A DNA stretch of 64,000 nt from Kitagawia praeruptora (lineage: Eukaryota > Streptophyta > Magnoliopsida > Apiales > Apiaceae). The notes beneath the pieces were generated by a model. The model was not told the DNA's origin, ran no database searches, and worked only from the letters and a program-made list of their open reading frames with translations. Shown piece by piece: positions 53,258 through 64,000 of this stretch (the first letter of the stretch is position 1; every line of letters begins with the position of its first letter). The position numbers were made by a program, and so were the translations under genes. The stretch covers positions 71,217,001 to 71,281,000 of the forward strand of contig CM075349.1 in assembly GCA_037693485.1 (NCBI GenBank), in the 5' to 3' direction.

Positions 53258-56200
53258 ATGGCCACCAAATCTTTTAATGCTCAAGGGCTACTATTTGTTC
53301 CTAACAATTATGCAGCTCCATTGAATACTGAGATAGTTCCTGAGGCGTTTCATCTGATTTAGAATTTCTTGAGGGATTCGGAGATTGGTAAAGCTCTAGT
53401 TGAACCACCAACGCTCTCTGCCACACAGATTACTACTTTCTGGCAGAAATCTACTTATGACGATGGAGGAGAGAATGGGACTCCGTCTATTATTTTCACC
53501 TATGAGGAAACAGAGTATGTCATTACTCCAACGACAGTTAGAGAAACTTTGGATTTTAATACACACTCCTCACACAGTGTTGTTGGTGAAAAACTTCTAA
53601 GAGAGATGTTGCAGCAAATTGGGTACTCAGGTCCTTTATCAAAACTTGGATCAGTGAAGAGGCCACAACTGAGGAAGGAGTGGAGTTTTTTTTTCGATTG
53701 CATCACAAGGGCTTTTGGAAAGAAAATAACAAATTGGGATGCTATTCCTACTGACAGTCTTCAAATCAGGTATTCTCTTCTTTATGGAAGTAATTTTGAT
53801 TTTGGTAGACTTGTCTTGATGAATTTAGGTGTAAGATTGTCAGAGTCTACTATTGTTTACTTTGCTCGATTTTGTCAATTACTATTCCCTGCTTGTGTGC
53901 CTGGTATTGAAATTGTTGAGGAAGATATTATTCAGGCCTTTAGAGTTAATAAGAAAGTATTCTCTGATTTGACTAACAAAGATGCAACCAAGGCTGTGCC
54001 TGATTTGTTTTTGCCTCTTGCCCTTCAAAACTTTCTCAATCAACCTCAAGAACCACAACAGCCTGAGCCTTCACTTTCACCACCCACAAACACTGAACAA
54101 CAACCTCCACCCACTCAATCTGAAAATGCTGACCTAAACACTGACCAAATTCAACCAACACCCACTCAAACTCAAACTCAACCTCGACCTACACAGGCTA
54201 AACCAAAGAAGAGTGGTAGAACCAAGCACATTGCTGTAAAAATGGTTAAAAGGGCTCCAAAGGAAAGAGCAAACAGGCCTCCATCACCATATGTTGTAGA
54301 AGATGATTCTACTGATGAAGAAGTGGCAGCTGAGGTGCCTCAATCAAAGAGGAGAAGATTGATAATTGATGAATTTGATGAAGAGGTTAATGTTGAAGCT
54401 CCAGAGGTGATTTCTAAGGAGATACCTGCTGTTGAGATGCATACTGAAGAAGAGGCTGTCAAAGCAACTGAAGATGCACAACTGACTACAGAAAACAGAG
54501 ATGGTTCTACTGCTATGGCTGATTTTGTTTAGACATTCATACCATTCTCTTATAATTTTAAAGTTCCTATCTCATCGCATGATGTTGCTAACTCTGAAGC
54601 AACTGGTGTATCTGATCAACCTACTGTAGTTCTTGATGAAACAGTAGCAACTCATACTGAGTTATTCTCTGATGCTCACCAAATTCTTGAAGAAGGTGAG
54701 GAAGTTGATCAATCCACCAAGGCTGTAATCTCTGAGCCTGTGGATGCAGCTCTTGAAAATGCAAAGTCTATTGCAGCTGGGGAGAAAACTGCAGAGAATG
54801 TTGCAGAACCTACTGCTGAAAATGTTTAACCTGCAGTGGATGTTGCTGAGAATGCAAATGCTGATGTTGAAACTAAAGGAAGTGCCAAGTCTAACTCTTC
54901 TCAGAGTTTACCAGTACAAACTGATGCAAAACACACTAATTTTTCTGGACCTTCACATCAACATGAGATTGAAGAAGATTATAAGGAAATTGGTATAAGG
55001 AAGATTGCATTTTTCCTACAAAAAGGGTATCTAAGTTTGTGAATAGAACTGTTTCTACAATTTCAAATCCAGACATTCTCTCAAGTCTGAAAGAAACTAT
55101 TGTTCAAGTCAAGACTCTGAATGAAAGGTTTGATGATTCTCAAAAATCTATTACTGACCTGAGAGTTGAAGTTGTTACCAGAGACATGAATATGAAGAGT
55201 AATAATTCATTGAAGTTTCAGAAATTCTCTAAAGCTCAAGAAACTCTGCTTACAAGACTAAGCAAAGTTGAAGAGAATCAAACTGAATTGTCTGGTAAGA
55301 TTGATTCTATTGCTACCTCGTTGGAATTGATAACATCTAGCTTGATTCCTGATGATGTCAAAAAGGGGGGGAGTGTTGCTAAGTCCAAATGTAGGCAATC
55401 TCAAACTCTAACTCAGAAGGATGATGATGAAGATGGAGGAGCAAATGATAAAAGAAAGAGATTAAGAGCTAATCAAGATATGAGTCGAAGATCTGGTAAA
55501 TCTTCTAAGTCAAAGTCTGATGGAGCAAATACTGATGCTCAGGGTACTTCAAAGACTCAGAGTTTGTTATTAACTGATAATCCACAGATAAGATGAAGAA
55601 TTGGCTGCTAGATTATTTCTTGAAGAAAATGAAGAGGGAGTTACTATTGAAGATATTCAAGCTGAGGAAAAGAGTTTACAAGAAGAACATCTAAAGGCTT
55701 TGAAGTCTGGAAAATTCAAGAAGGATAAGAAGGCTCCTAGGCCTGTTCTTAAAGGCATTATTATCAAAGAAAATGTTGGTACTGATCAGAGGATACAAGT
55801 GTCTAGGAAACCAACAGAAGAAGATGCTAAACGGAAGTTGAAGGGTAAAGTTGGTGAAGAAGAAAAGGTTTCAAAGAAAGTGAATACAACCTCCGTTGCT
55901 ACACAAGTTGTACAGAAACCATTGTCAACCCAGATGCAAATGGTTTTTGGAAAACCAACACTTCATGATCCAAATCTGATGACTGGAAGTATTACTTCTC
56001 TACAAGGCAGAACTTTAATGGGTAAGCAAGGTCGAGATAAATCTGGATTGGGCTCCCATAGAGAAATTAGAATGAATACTAGTCCACAAGATCCTTCATC
56101 ACTTGCTGTTCCAGGTCAAGGTGTTACTCAGGAGAGTTTATACAGACTGGAATCAGTACAGTTGATTCATCAGAAGAGCTTGAAGAAAGATTTTCGACTG

Positions 56201-56706
56201 TACTTCATGGCTGATGGGACTGTGTATAAAATTGGTGAGTATGATCTTGATTTGAAGCTACGGGAAGAAATGGAATATGTTCTATATATATCTTCAAAGT
56301 GAAAAATCGAAGGACTCAGCTAGCTGCAAATGTGTTAAGAAATAAGATTTTGCATAATTTGGCAGTTAGAGGTATAAAATATACAGGCATGTATGTCCCA
56401 AAGTACAGAGATTATCAAGGAAATATTGTTGAGATGAAGAAGAACAGTGCTCAATTGAAGACAGATCTGTGTATAACTGTTTTAGATTTTAATTCAGAGT
56501 AAGAAAAAGCACATTTCATCAGACTGGGTAATGACATAAAGAAAAACAAGATTTTTTCTTTGAGATATGCGATTTCTCAGATTGGTGAAGGTGATCCTAA
56601 ACTGAAAGAGATTAAGGAGATCATGCAGAGAGAACTTGAGAATGCAAAAAGAAGATTGCTTATAGACTATCTCAGATCAACACCAGATGTTGAGGAAATT
56701 AAGTAG
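53258..56706 (+). pseudogene. Accessory ORF of element B
   Basis: The start ATG at 53258 (MATKSFNAQG) matches the start in A. Conserved N-terminal motifs are LGSVKRPQLRKEWSFFFDCI, NWDAIPTDSLQIRYSLLYGS and YFARFCQLLFPACVPG. A Pro/Thr/Gln-rich part, a KRRRL basic patch, an acidic region, a coiled-coil-like part ending at DDVKKGG and a C-terminal part ending LLIDYLRSTPDVEEIK-like follow. Nonsense codons occur at 53360-53362, near 54530 and near 54828, with frameshifts near 55030, 55595 and 56300 and a TAA near 56500. The natural stop is TAG at 56704-56706, about 160 bp from the 3' LTR. Its function is unknown; the position suits the env-like/accessory ORF of Sirevirus-type elements. Confidence 0.82.
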
Positions 56707-56855
56707 TTAAAGCTCTGTAAGTATTTCTTGTTTTCTGTAAGTTTTTTCTAAGTAGAAGTTTACACTCTGATTATTTGTTAAACACTGCATTTGTCTGTTT
56801 GTTTTGACATCATCAATTATTGTTATTAACTTGTGCATTTTTGCTAATGAACAAG

Positions 56856-56866
56856 TTGGGGGAGAT
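56856..56866 (+). promoter_or_regulatory. Polypurine tract of element B
   Basis: TTGGGGGAGAT lies directly against the 3' LTR. Confidence 0.85.
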
Positions 56867-57398
56867 TGTTAAATATAATTGATGTGAATAATATCAGTGT
56901 TTGAGTGTTACAGAGATTCATCAGAGTTTAATTGGAAGCTGGAAGTGATCAGAGTTTAATTAAACTCTGACGGTTGGAAGCTCGACAGAGTTTGCTAAAC
57001 TCTGTCAAGAGGAAACGTCTACTGGTCATCAGACTTTGAAGAATTATTGAAGATAATTATGGAAGTGATATCTTTGAGGATTGGATAACTGTCAAAGAGA
57101 TCCTGTTGACTAAGGAGACCTGTAACAATCATAATTGATAGCATTTGTAGAGCCGATTTATAGGAGTATTAATTATTGATTGTATCGTAGCCGTATATCT
57201 TTATAAATACAGTTAGGTTAACCCTAGAAGGGTATTGGGAAACGAATTATCATTCATTGTAACCTAAGCAGCTCTTTGTGATATTTTACATCACTGAGAG
57301 AGGAGTTTTTAATTCCAAACAGGTTTTAGTTGTTCAAACGTGTCTTACTTGTTATTCTCTCATACGAACTTGATTATAATTGTGTATTCGGCCTAACA
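56867..57398 (+). repeat. 3' LTR of element B (532 bp)
   Basis: It pairs with 33235-33766 and is followed by the TSD copy ggatg (57399-57403). About twenty differences from the 5' LTR can be seen by eye, for example TTTAAGTG/TTTGAGTG and GTAGCTATAT/GTAGCCGTAT. Confidence 0.92.
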
Positions 57399-57403
57399 GG
57401 ATG

Positions 57404-59288
57404 ATTTAGCTCTAGCAGCTAGAAAAGCTTGTTCTGCTTCATATTCAGCCATGCCAGCCTTTGTAAAAGGATGATGTGCTTCTGTAAGGTTCACATCAAG
57501 CATTGGTTCACCATCAGAACTAACTTCCAGGTCTGCATCATCATGTGCTCTCCAATCACCATACTTCTCATAAAATTCACCATATCTTTTAGCATAGTAT
57601 TCTTTGACATGCTCTAAGATACTGCTAGAAACATCTTGGTCTGTTTCCATGAGAGTGATCATCCTTTCCAGAATGAAGAAATCAATTCTTCTCCTTACCT
57701 TTACCGTTTTGTACGAAAGATCAAAAATGCCTACCACATGTGAAACCATCTCCATAGTGAAATCTGGTTCTACAATTATGATTGTAGTTCCACAGTCCTT
57801 TAGATCATACTTGAGTACGTTGTTATTAACTGGGTCCAGTTCCACTAAGACAAATGTAATGCTCCCATCAATTGAGTTTTTCAACATTTCAAAACTATTT
57901 ACTTTCCTCTTGTCAATGGGCTTCTCTGTCAAAACTGCTCCATGCTTCTTTTTCCTTGTTGCTGCAATTGTCTTCCCTTTTATTTTGGTTGTACAATAGG
58001 CTTGTGCTCTTGTCTTTCTTCTGTTAAATGTGAAATTCTTAACAAGCTTTCTTACTTTGACAATTTCTTCAAGTTGACCCTTGACAGCATCTTCCATGAC
58101 AACATCTTTGACAGCTTCTTCTGTTTGGCTCTTGACAACATCTTTCACTTGGGTGTCTCCAGCCATTTTGACAGTATCCTTGTTGACAGTATCTTTTTCA
58201 GCATCAAAGCATTCAACTATAAGTCTCAAGATACTAGCCTCCAAGGCTTCGAAAATTTCTAACTCCCCTTCATCATTGACAGCATCTTTCTTTTCAGTAC
58301 TGGGAGTTTCCTGCTCTTCTTGGGTACCATCCATCTGAGTTTGTGTTTCAACATTCTCAGAGGCTTCTCTCCAAGAACTCCTGATTTCTCCAGGTCCACC
58401 ACTTCCTCCAATGTCATCCTCATCACCATCCAATGTATCCTCATAGGTGCAGCTTCCTCCTATCTTGGCATTAGCATCAGAGATTAGCTTCTTTATGATT
58501 GAGCTGATGACCTCATCTCTTTTTGCCAATAGCCTGTGAATATCCTTGACATATTTAACCTTGTCACTGGTGATACTGGATTTGAGAATTTTCTTCAGCA
58601 CTGTCATGATTGTTTCAGTGCTTAGTCCTGAAACTTTATCCAATGGTAAGAAATCCAACCTTCTTGCTCCTGTCTTTGTGATCCATCTGAAACACACACC
58701 ATAAGGATTTTGAATCACCTCAGGGAGTTTGTCTTCAACCATCCTTTTAATTTGTGCTATCAGACTATCATTGAAGGTTGTTGAATTTCTGACTACCAAG
58801 GTTCCAAGGACTTGGAGTACTCTAGCATGCAAACTTTGTAAAAGTTGCATTGTGATGAATATGGTCAAACGGTTCTTCAGATAAACTTGAACAACCCATC
58901 TTCTTTCCAAGTTGATTCTCACAGAGATACTTATTACTTTGCTCTTCAGTGTTGATGCCAATTTTGTAAAAGCTCCCCCTGCTTCACTAATTGATTCATC
59001 CACCAACATACTGAATTCTTCATCTTTGTTGTTCAAAGTACTCTCCATCTGGTCAACCATCATCAATTCTGCATCTTCAAGGGCATATTCACTTCCATCT
59101 GACCAAGTAGTTCCAGTATATATGTTCACATACTCAGGCAATTTGCCTTTGCCTTTACCCAGAGCATTTTAAATTTCTTTTTCTCTCCATTCCTTCTGCA
59201 ACTTCTGGAATGGAGCTTCGGCTTCTTCAAGATTTGGCTCATTGATTTTCAGTGGTGGCAGTACTGTTCTTTTAGACTTTTGAGTCAT
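57404..59288 (-). pseudogene. Element E accessory ORF, N-terminal and central part
   Basis: The likely start is the minus-strand ATG at 59288 (MTQKSKRTVLPPLK). A TAA at 59169-59171 interrupts it, after which about 580 codons are open (PEYVNIYTGTTWSDGSEY; NLERRWVVQVYLKNRLTIF; RRLDFLPLDKVSGLSTETI). The middle is acidic, with repeats of the type KDVVKSQTEEAVKDVVMED. The later part has basic RRKTRAQAY and ATRKKKHG and a folded-looking segment (FVLVELDPVNNNVLKYDLKD). Element B is inserted at the right of ARAKSS, and the frame resumes at 33229. It occupies the same place as the accessory ORFs of A and B but is a different, longer version. No known domain is recognised. Confidence 0.72.
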
Positions 59289-59396
59289 CTTTAATTATTC
59301 CAACACTTCTTTAGATAACAATATTGCCTCACCATCTATCTCTCTTTCAATCAATTCACCATCTCCAGCTGCCTTTAGTTCTTCACCAAAGTTTCT
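59289..59396 (-). mobile_element. Element E internal DNA before the accessory ORF
   Basis: A short E segment between the accessory ATG and the insertion of F. Its right end tttct (59392-59396) is the expected TSD copy of F; the other copy is outside the window. Confidence 0.6.
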
Positions 59397-60139
59397 TGTT
59401 AACTCGAACAACTTGTAGAAGGGGGGGTTGAATACAAGTTATATAATCATATCTGGTTTTTGCTCGATTAAATAAACAAGAATAAACGAATGAATCAAAC
59501 TCTGTTTTTATTAATAAGATCAAATACAAACTCTACCAAAGGTGTACAAATACCTTTAGCAACTGCTGACAATACAAATCTCTCACTCTGTTTGTTTCGA
59601 ACTCTCGAATACAAACATTATACAGAGCTGCGCATACAAACTCAAGACTCACACACTACGAACTCTTTTTACAATGATATAGAGAGAGTATTTATAATGC
59701 TACCTATCAGCTAATAACAGAAAGATATAATCTATACATGACAGTGTTCTGCCTTCCAGTTGATAGTTTCCATCAATAGAAAATTCTTTCCTTCACGAAA
59801 TCTTCTTGCTTGTTCTCCAAACAAAGATTCTGTTTTATAGCACTTGCCAGTTTCTGTAGCATCCATAATGACATCATTAGTAACACGACTGATATCAGGA
59901 TTTCACATTGCATCAGGATTAGACATCCATCAGTATTTGACTTTGCGTATCAGGATTTGATCTCAGCTCCTGACATGTAGTCCTCGATACACTGTTCACT
60001 CCTGAATAAATTCTATAGATAACTGTCTTACAAATATATCATACATACAGTGCTAAATCCTTTATAAGATCAGGATATACAAGAAGTATAATGTGTAAAT
60101 TCTATTCTTAACATCACAACTCATGAATTATTCCTAACA
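59397..60139 (-). repeat. 3' LTR of copia element F (743 bp)
   Basis: It begins TGTTAACTCGAACAAC and ends TTCCTAACA on the plus strand. AGAAGGGGGGGTTGAATAC near its left end matches the motif in the LTR of E. On the minus strand a polypurine tract (AGGGGAGAT) precedes it and TATAAATAC (59688-59696) is a TATA candidate. The 5' LTR is beyond the right edge. Confidence 0.75.
59689..59696 (-). promoter_or_regulatory. TATA box in LTR of F
   Basis: TATAAATA on the minus strand, as in A and B. Confidence 0.5.
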
Positions 60140-62421
60140 ATCTCCCCTATTTATGCTTTAAGATCTGAAGCATAAATCTAAGTTGTGGATGTCAAAACAT
60201 ATAACAATACAACCATAATAGAATTTATGAATTCAAAAAATCATGAAGTTAAGTACCTCCTTCTTCAGATGTAGACAAAGTATCCAGTACTTAGAAGAAA
60301 GAATTTTAACTATTAATGCTGCTCTTCTTTTACCACTTCCCTGCTAAGATTTACCTCTGTCACTCCTAGTTCTTCTTTTTCTTTCCCTTTGTCTGTTTTT
60401 TATCTCCCCCAGTCTGGTGTTGTTGTTGTCTTTGAATCGTCTTTATCTCCCCCTTTTTGACATTAGCAACATGAATTCCAAGAGATTCAGAAACAGAACA
60501 AATGAGATTCATCAGAACTTCTTGATTTTCCATAATTGTGACTTGGTTATCTTCAAGTGATTGAAGTCTTGATTGAATAACAATTTGAGAATTCTGAATA
60601 TCTTTCAAAACATCATAATCAACTTCAATGTTGGAAGTGCTTCTAGTATTTTCAGAATCAGATTCAGAAGGAACTGTATCTTCAAGTCTTGTAGAAGAAG
60701 TTGCCTATGTTGTATGATATTCAAGTAATAAAACTTGATTAGAAGTATCCACATCTGCATCTTTCTGATCTGGAACTGAAATATGATAATCTTCTCCTTC
60801 ACCAGTATTCTGTGTACTAACATCTTCAAATCCTGACTCCTCCTTAGATTTATCAGAGACTGTTGATGTCTCAATTCGAGCTGATATTGGAAGTACATAC
60901 AAATGAATACTTGGATCATTAGGAACTTCATCTGGTACATATGTATCAAGAGATTGTTTTATCCTGACACCTCTTCTGTTAATGATTCCTACAAACCTCT
61001 CTTTTTGCTGCTAAGCTTTAACCTCTGGCTTTGCATTATGATGTGCTAGGTCATTCTTCTGATACATCTTGATAAATGAATAAGTACCAGCATCCATACC
61101 AAGATTCAGGAAAAATCTGATCCCAGAAATCAAATGATGGTTTCCTAATATTCTCTCCCTCACTATGGAGTTGATCATCCATACCCTCATTCTCATTTTG
61201 ACTTTCTAAAGTCACCACTCTGTCTACCTCACCTTTTGCCTGGTCAGGAGCCAGCCTCTCAGATTGTGGATCAATATCCATCTTTTCAAGTGTATCACTC
61301 AAATTTGGATAAGTGCTCTCATGACCTACAGAAAAATAGAGTTTAGAAGAAGTTTTTATACCTGAACTCACATGGAGAGAGGGTTCCTCATTTGGCAAGG
61401 GGCTTGAGGTTTTCTCCAAGGAGTGAGCTGCTATAGTCTCTGAATCCTGACAATCATCTTCTTTCCTTCCAAAGACTACAGGCTCCAGTATACCACTTTC
61501 AGGTTCTCTACTAGACTCTGATGTCTTCAGTAATACTTCATTAGACACCATAGTTAGTATTTCACCGTCTTTAAGTGTTGGTTGCTGAGACACACCCTCA
61601 AGGTAGATAGACTCTGACTGAACAATATTTGTTTGATCTTCAAGAAAATCAATCAAAGTCATTCCTCCCATATCATAGGGTTTCTCACTTGCAATTCCAG
61701 TCATCACAGAAGACCTTTCAGCATCAGCCATCACAGCTCCTGAGTCATCCAACCTTTGACTAGATGGTTCTTTTGTTGCAGTGACTGTGATCTGATCTGT
61801 CCTACTATTCACCACTGGTGCAATAATATCTTCTGTTGACTACTTTTCTCTAGCTACTTCCTCCTCTTGTTCACCTTGAGCTGAAGCATCTTCAATACTG
61901 ACATCTTTGTCAAATAAATATGCATAAAGTGATTGAAGTGCAACATGCTTTGAGAGTCAAAATTTCTTGACTAATTGTCTTCTGACAGATACATAGAAAG
62001 ACATCTTCATTAAGTCAAGTCTTTGATATAGAAGTCCATACTCATCTGGAAATGAAAGTTTTGGTACTCTTTCAACAAGAAAATCTATAACAGGCCTGGA
62101 CAGCTTCACTTTGATAGAAATTACTCCCATAGCCAGTCTGTATGATAATGTAGTTTCCCATAAAGAATCAATATCAAGATCTCTATAGTCATTTGCTGAC
62201 TTGATTGTAGCTTTATTTGTAGAGACCTGCATGATATTAGTTGGACTTGACTCTGTGTGTAGGTGACAAATGAATCTTTCTCCTTGTTCTCCTGGTATAG
62301 TGAGAAAAAGATTTATCCTTAGAAGACTCAAGAGGTGTAGACACAGAAATGATCTTGGGATGAGATCCTTTTTCAATAGACACAGTCTTTTGAGAGACAG
62401 TATCCAGTAACTGTTTTTGTT
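60140..62421 (-). mobile_element. Element F internal DNA, 3' part
   Basis: It starts with the polypurine tract against the 3' LTR and contains a broken accessory ORF. It is interrupted at 62422 by G. The rest of F lies beyond the window. Confidence 0.7.
60366..62376 (-). pseudogene. Element F accessory ORF, broken
   Basis: Several frames on the minus strand belong to one decayed ORF. 62376-61957 has LSRPVIDFLVERVPKLSFPD and LDLMKMSFYVSVRRQLVKKF. 61815-61051 is an acidic, Ser-rich part. 60949-60705 is a low-complexity part read in two frames. 60608-60366 has a coiled-coil-like stretch (IQSRLQSLEDNQ) and HVANVKKGEIK, which parallels DDVKKGE/DVKKGG in A and B, and ends GKKKKN. It lies just upstream of the 3' LTR as in A, B and E. 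No catalytic motif was seen. Confidence 0.65.
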
Positions 62422-63747
62422 TGCACTAAATCACGCAAGCGTACGTGGTCACAAGTAATACAGATAGAAGTCAAGTTCGTTCCCACAGAGATCTGGTTAT
62501 GGTTTTAATTCAGTAGATGTACCTATGCAACAATGTATGATTATTATTCACTGCTAAGACAATTAACAATAATGGGTTTTATAAACTAAATTAACTAAGA
62601 AGTAAACTAACAACTAAGAATTAACTAACGAGAATTGGAATCGAATTACTTCTGCAAGAGAAACCATGGAATCCTAACTTCATTAAATACTTTGCTTAGA
62701 TCTAATGCCTTTAATCACTATATGCAATGGTTATGATATCTGATCGGACAACATGAAACAAGTAAATGCTACTTCTCAGTATACGAATACCAAACTAAAC
62801 ATACATCCACAAAAGAGATAGAAGATGAATAGACACCAATTATGCTTAGACCCTATATCTCTATAGAATTTGAAAACGTAACGGTTGAAGAACAAGTTAT
62901 CCACATTGATCACATAGGGCAATATAAGTATTCTCATCTCATACTACGAATCATGTTGATAAATAATCATGAACCTATGCTAGCATGGCAAGTCCTAAAC
63001 CTCAAGATCCACTTTCACTTCACAAGAGATTAACAGATTAGATGTTAGCTACGCATCTAACAATTAAGCATAACCATACGAGGATATCAGATATACATCA
63101 CACACAGATCTCTAAAGCATCAAGATACTAAAGCTCCATAAATAAATCCGTTAGAATCCCATGATAAAAACAAAGTATAAAAAAAATACAAATAAATCTA
63201 AGTAATTGATATGTAATGGTTCTACTCCTAATGATGATAATGATACAAATTACAAGGGTTGGATGTGTTTATATAGGCTCTAGAAGTCTTGTCCACCAAG
63301 CAATTGCCTTTTTAGAGTTGGAATAGAAGATTGGCAATTTCCGTTCTTGAATGAGAATAGAATTGCAAATTCCATGTGTAGATCTGATTCTGGAATGTTC
63401 TAGCCGCCCAGAGCAATTACCATACTTATTAGAAGTAGGAATTATAGCAATTTCCTTGTCAAAGTTAAATTTCTGCAGCTCGGCACATAATACGTTTCCT
63501 AAACTGATTCGGTTTTTTAAGGAAAATTCGTAGCTGACTTTTATTCAATATTTCTGGGCCGTTCCAGTAGTAATTGGATATCTGGACCACTTTAGAATGA
63601 TAGAGAATCTCGTTAGCTTCGCGTGGACTGCTTACGGGCCTCAAACGGAGTTGTAGAACTCAAGATATGGCCAAAATAGTAAAAACTGTAATTTTTCAGC
63701 ACCGCGCGCGTGCAACCGGTGCCCAACAGTTTGTTCTTCGCGCAGAA
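62422..63747 (-). repeat. LTR-like unit G1, related to the LTR of D
   Basis: On the minus strand this about 1325-bp unit shares with the D LTR the words GGCCATATCTTGAGTTC, GTCCACGCGAAGCT, GTGGTCCAG and GAGCCTATATAAACACATC, and ends in TTTAGTGCA. Its beginning (63660-63747) differs from the first 230 bp of the D LTR. No primer site or internal domain adjoins its end, so it is a solo or truncated LTR inserted in F. Confidence 0.75.
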
Positions 63748-64000
63748 GCACTAAATCACGCAAGCGTACGTGGTCACAAGTAATATATAAGGTTAAGTCC
63801 AAATTCGTTCCCACAGGGATCAAGTTATGGTTCTATTCAGTAAATATGCATATGCAACAATGTATGGTTATTATGCACTGCTAAGACAATAACAATTTTG
63901 GGTTTATTAAACTAAATTAACTAAGACACAAATTAACAAAACTAAGAATTAACTAACTAACAAGAATTAAAATCTAATTACGTCTGCAAGAAAAACCATG
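63748..64000 (-). repeat. LTR-like unit G2 (cut by window edge)
   Basis: GCACTAAATCACGCAAGCG at 63748 repeats the start of G1 at 62423, and similarity continues to the window end with several differences (roughly 85-90 percent by eye). It lies head to tail with G1 at a distance of 1325 bp. It may be the next unit of a tandem series or part of a second LTR. Confidence 0.75.

Larger units (their letters stand above)
33235..57398 (+). mobile_element. Sirevirus-like Ty1/copia element B with nested C and D
   Basis: Two 532-bp LTRs (33235-33766, 56867-57398) bound it, with TSD ggatg at 33230-33234 and 57399-57403. Primer site TGGTATCAGAGC and a polypurine tract are in place, so it runs on the plus strand. 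Internal order is the same as A: gag, pol, spacer, accessory ORF. C (in gag) and D (in RNase H) are inserted later. The LTRs differ at roughly twenty or more positions by eye, so this is the oldest insertion among A to D and its ORFs are the most broken. Confidence 0.93.

Noticed and set aside
57429..59172. Plus-strand ORFs of 60-131 codons opposite the E accessory ORF
   Set aside because: Shadows of the minus-strand coding sequence, with no motif of their own.
57404..59288. Resident host gene on the minus strand
   Set aside because: Its position before a polypurine tract and LTR, its continuation at 33229 after removing B, and its parallel with the accessory ORFs of A and B show that it belongs to retroelement E.
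3469..60139. Pairing the LTR at 3469-4532 with the LTR at 59397-60139 as one element
   Set aside because: They differ in length and in most of their sequence and share only a short AGAAGGGGGG motif; both have internal sequence on the right side, so both are 3' LTRs of separate minus-strand elements.

Overview
The window is nuclear DNA from a flowering plant, probably a eudicot. The evidence is AT-rich sequence packed with Ty1/copia and Ty3-type LTR retrotransposons, CACTA (EnSpm) DNA transposons, and spliced fragments of plant genes (BONZAI/copine, NPH3-type BTB, 2-oxoglutarate dioxygenase, casein kinase 1-like, rhamnogalacturonate lyase, EB1). The style of the LTRs suggests an asterid, perhaps Apiaceae, but that is a weak inference. 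I found no intact resident host gene, no rRNA or tRNA gene and no CRISPR. Almost everything is mobile DNA, inserted element within element.

The nesting can be read from target-site duplications (TSDs). A CACTA left end (L, from 1764) is followed by the 3' LTR of a minus-strand copia element E (3469-4532). E continues in pieces (4533-4583, 32496-33234, 57404-59396) and its 5' end lies beyond the right edge. E was hit by element A (4584-32490, minus, TSD caaaa), element B (33235-57398, plus, TSD ggatg) and element F (3' LTR from 59397, minus, right end outside). A was then hit by CACTA element K (5311-10812, TSD aat) and by CACTA element H (11749-21586, TSD tct). H contains CACTA element I (17301-21277, TSD agt). 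B was hit by C (35590-40875, minus, TSD caact), a gag-only element, and by D (44342-51364, plus, TSD acttg), a non-autonomous Ty3-type element. F was hit by G, LTR-like units from 62422 to the right edge.

A and B belong to one Sirevirus-like copia family: gag with zinc knuckles, a +1-frame pol (protease, integrase, RT, RNase H), then a roughly 1.5-2 kb spacer and a long accessory ORF just upstream of the 3' LTR. E and F have comparable accessory ORFs. All are broken by stops or frameshifts. C keeps an open gag but has lost almost all of pol. D keeps one ORF joining a gag zinc knuckle to an RT remnant. By eye the D and C LTR pairs are nearly identical, A is intermediate and B is most diverged, which agrees with the nesting order.

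The most notable content is in the CACTA elements. None shows a transposase. K, H and I instead carry exon fragments of unrelated host genes with splice sites still recognisable, downstream of a C-rich and CT-rich leader that recurs in several of the elements. H holds parts of three host genes (EB1, rhamnogalacturonate lyase, casein kinase 1-like) in one orientation. K holds copine and NPH3-BTB pieces. I holds a dioxygenase piece. K and H also share related 176-bp tandem repeats, and the ends of K are arrays of a TGACGTGGCA motif.
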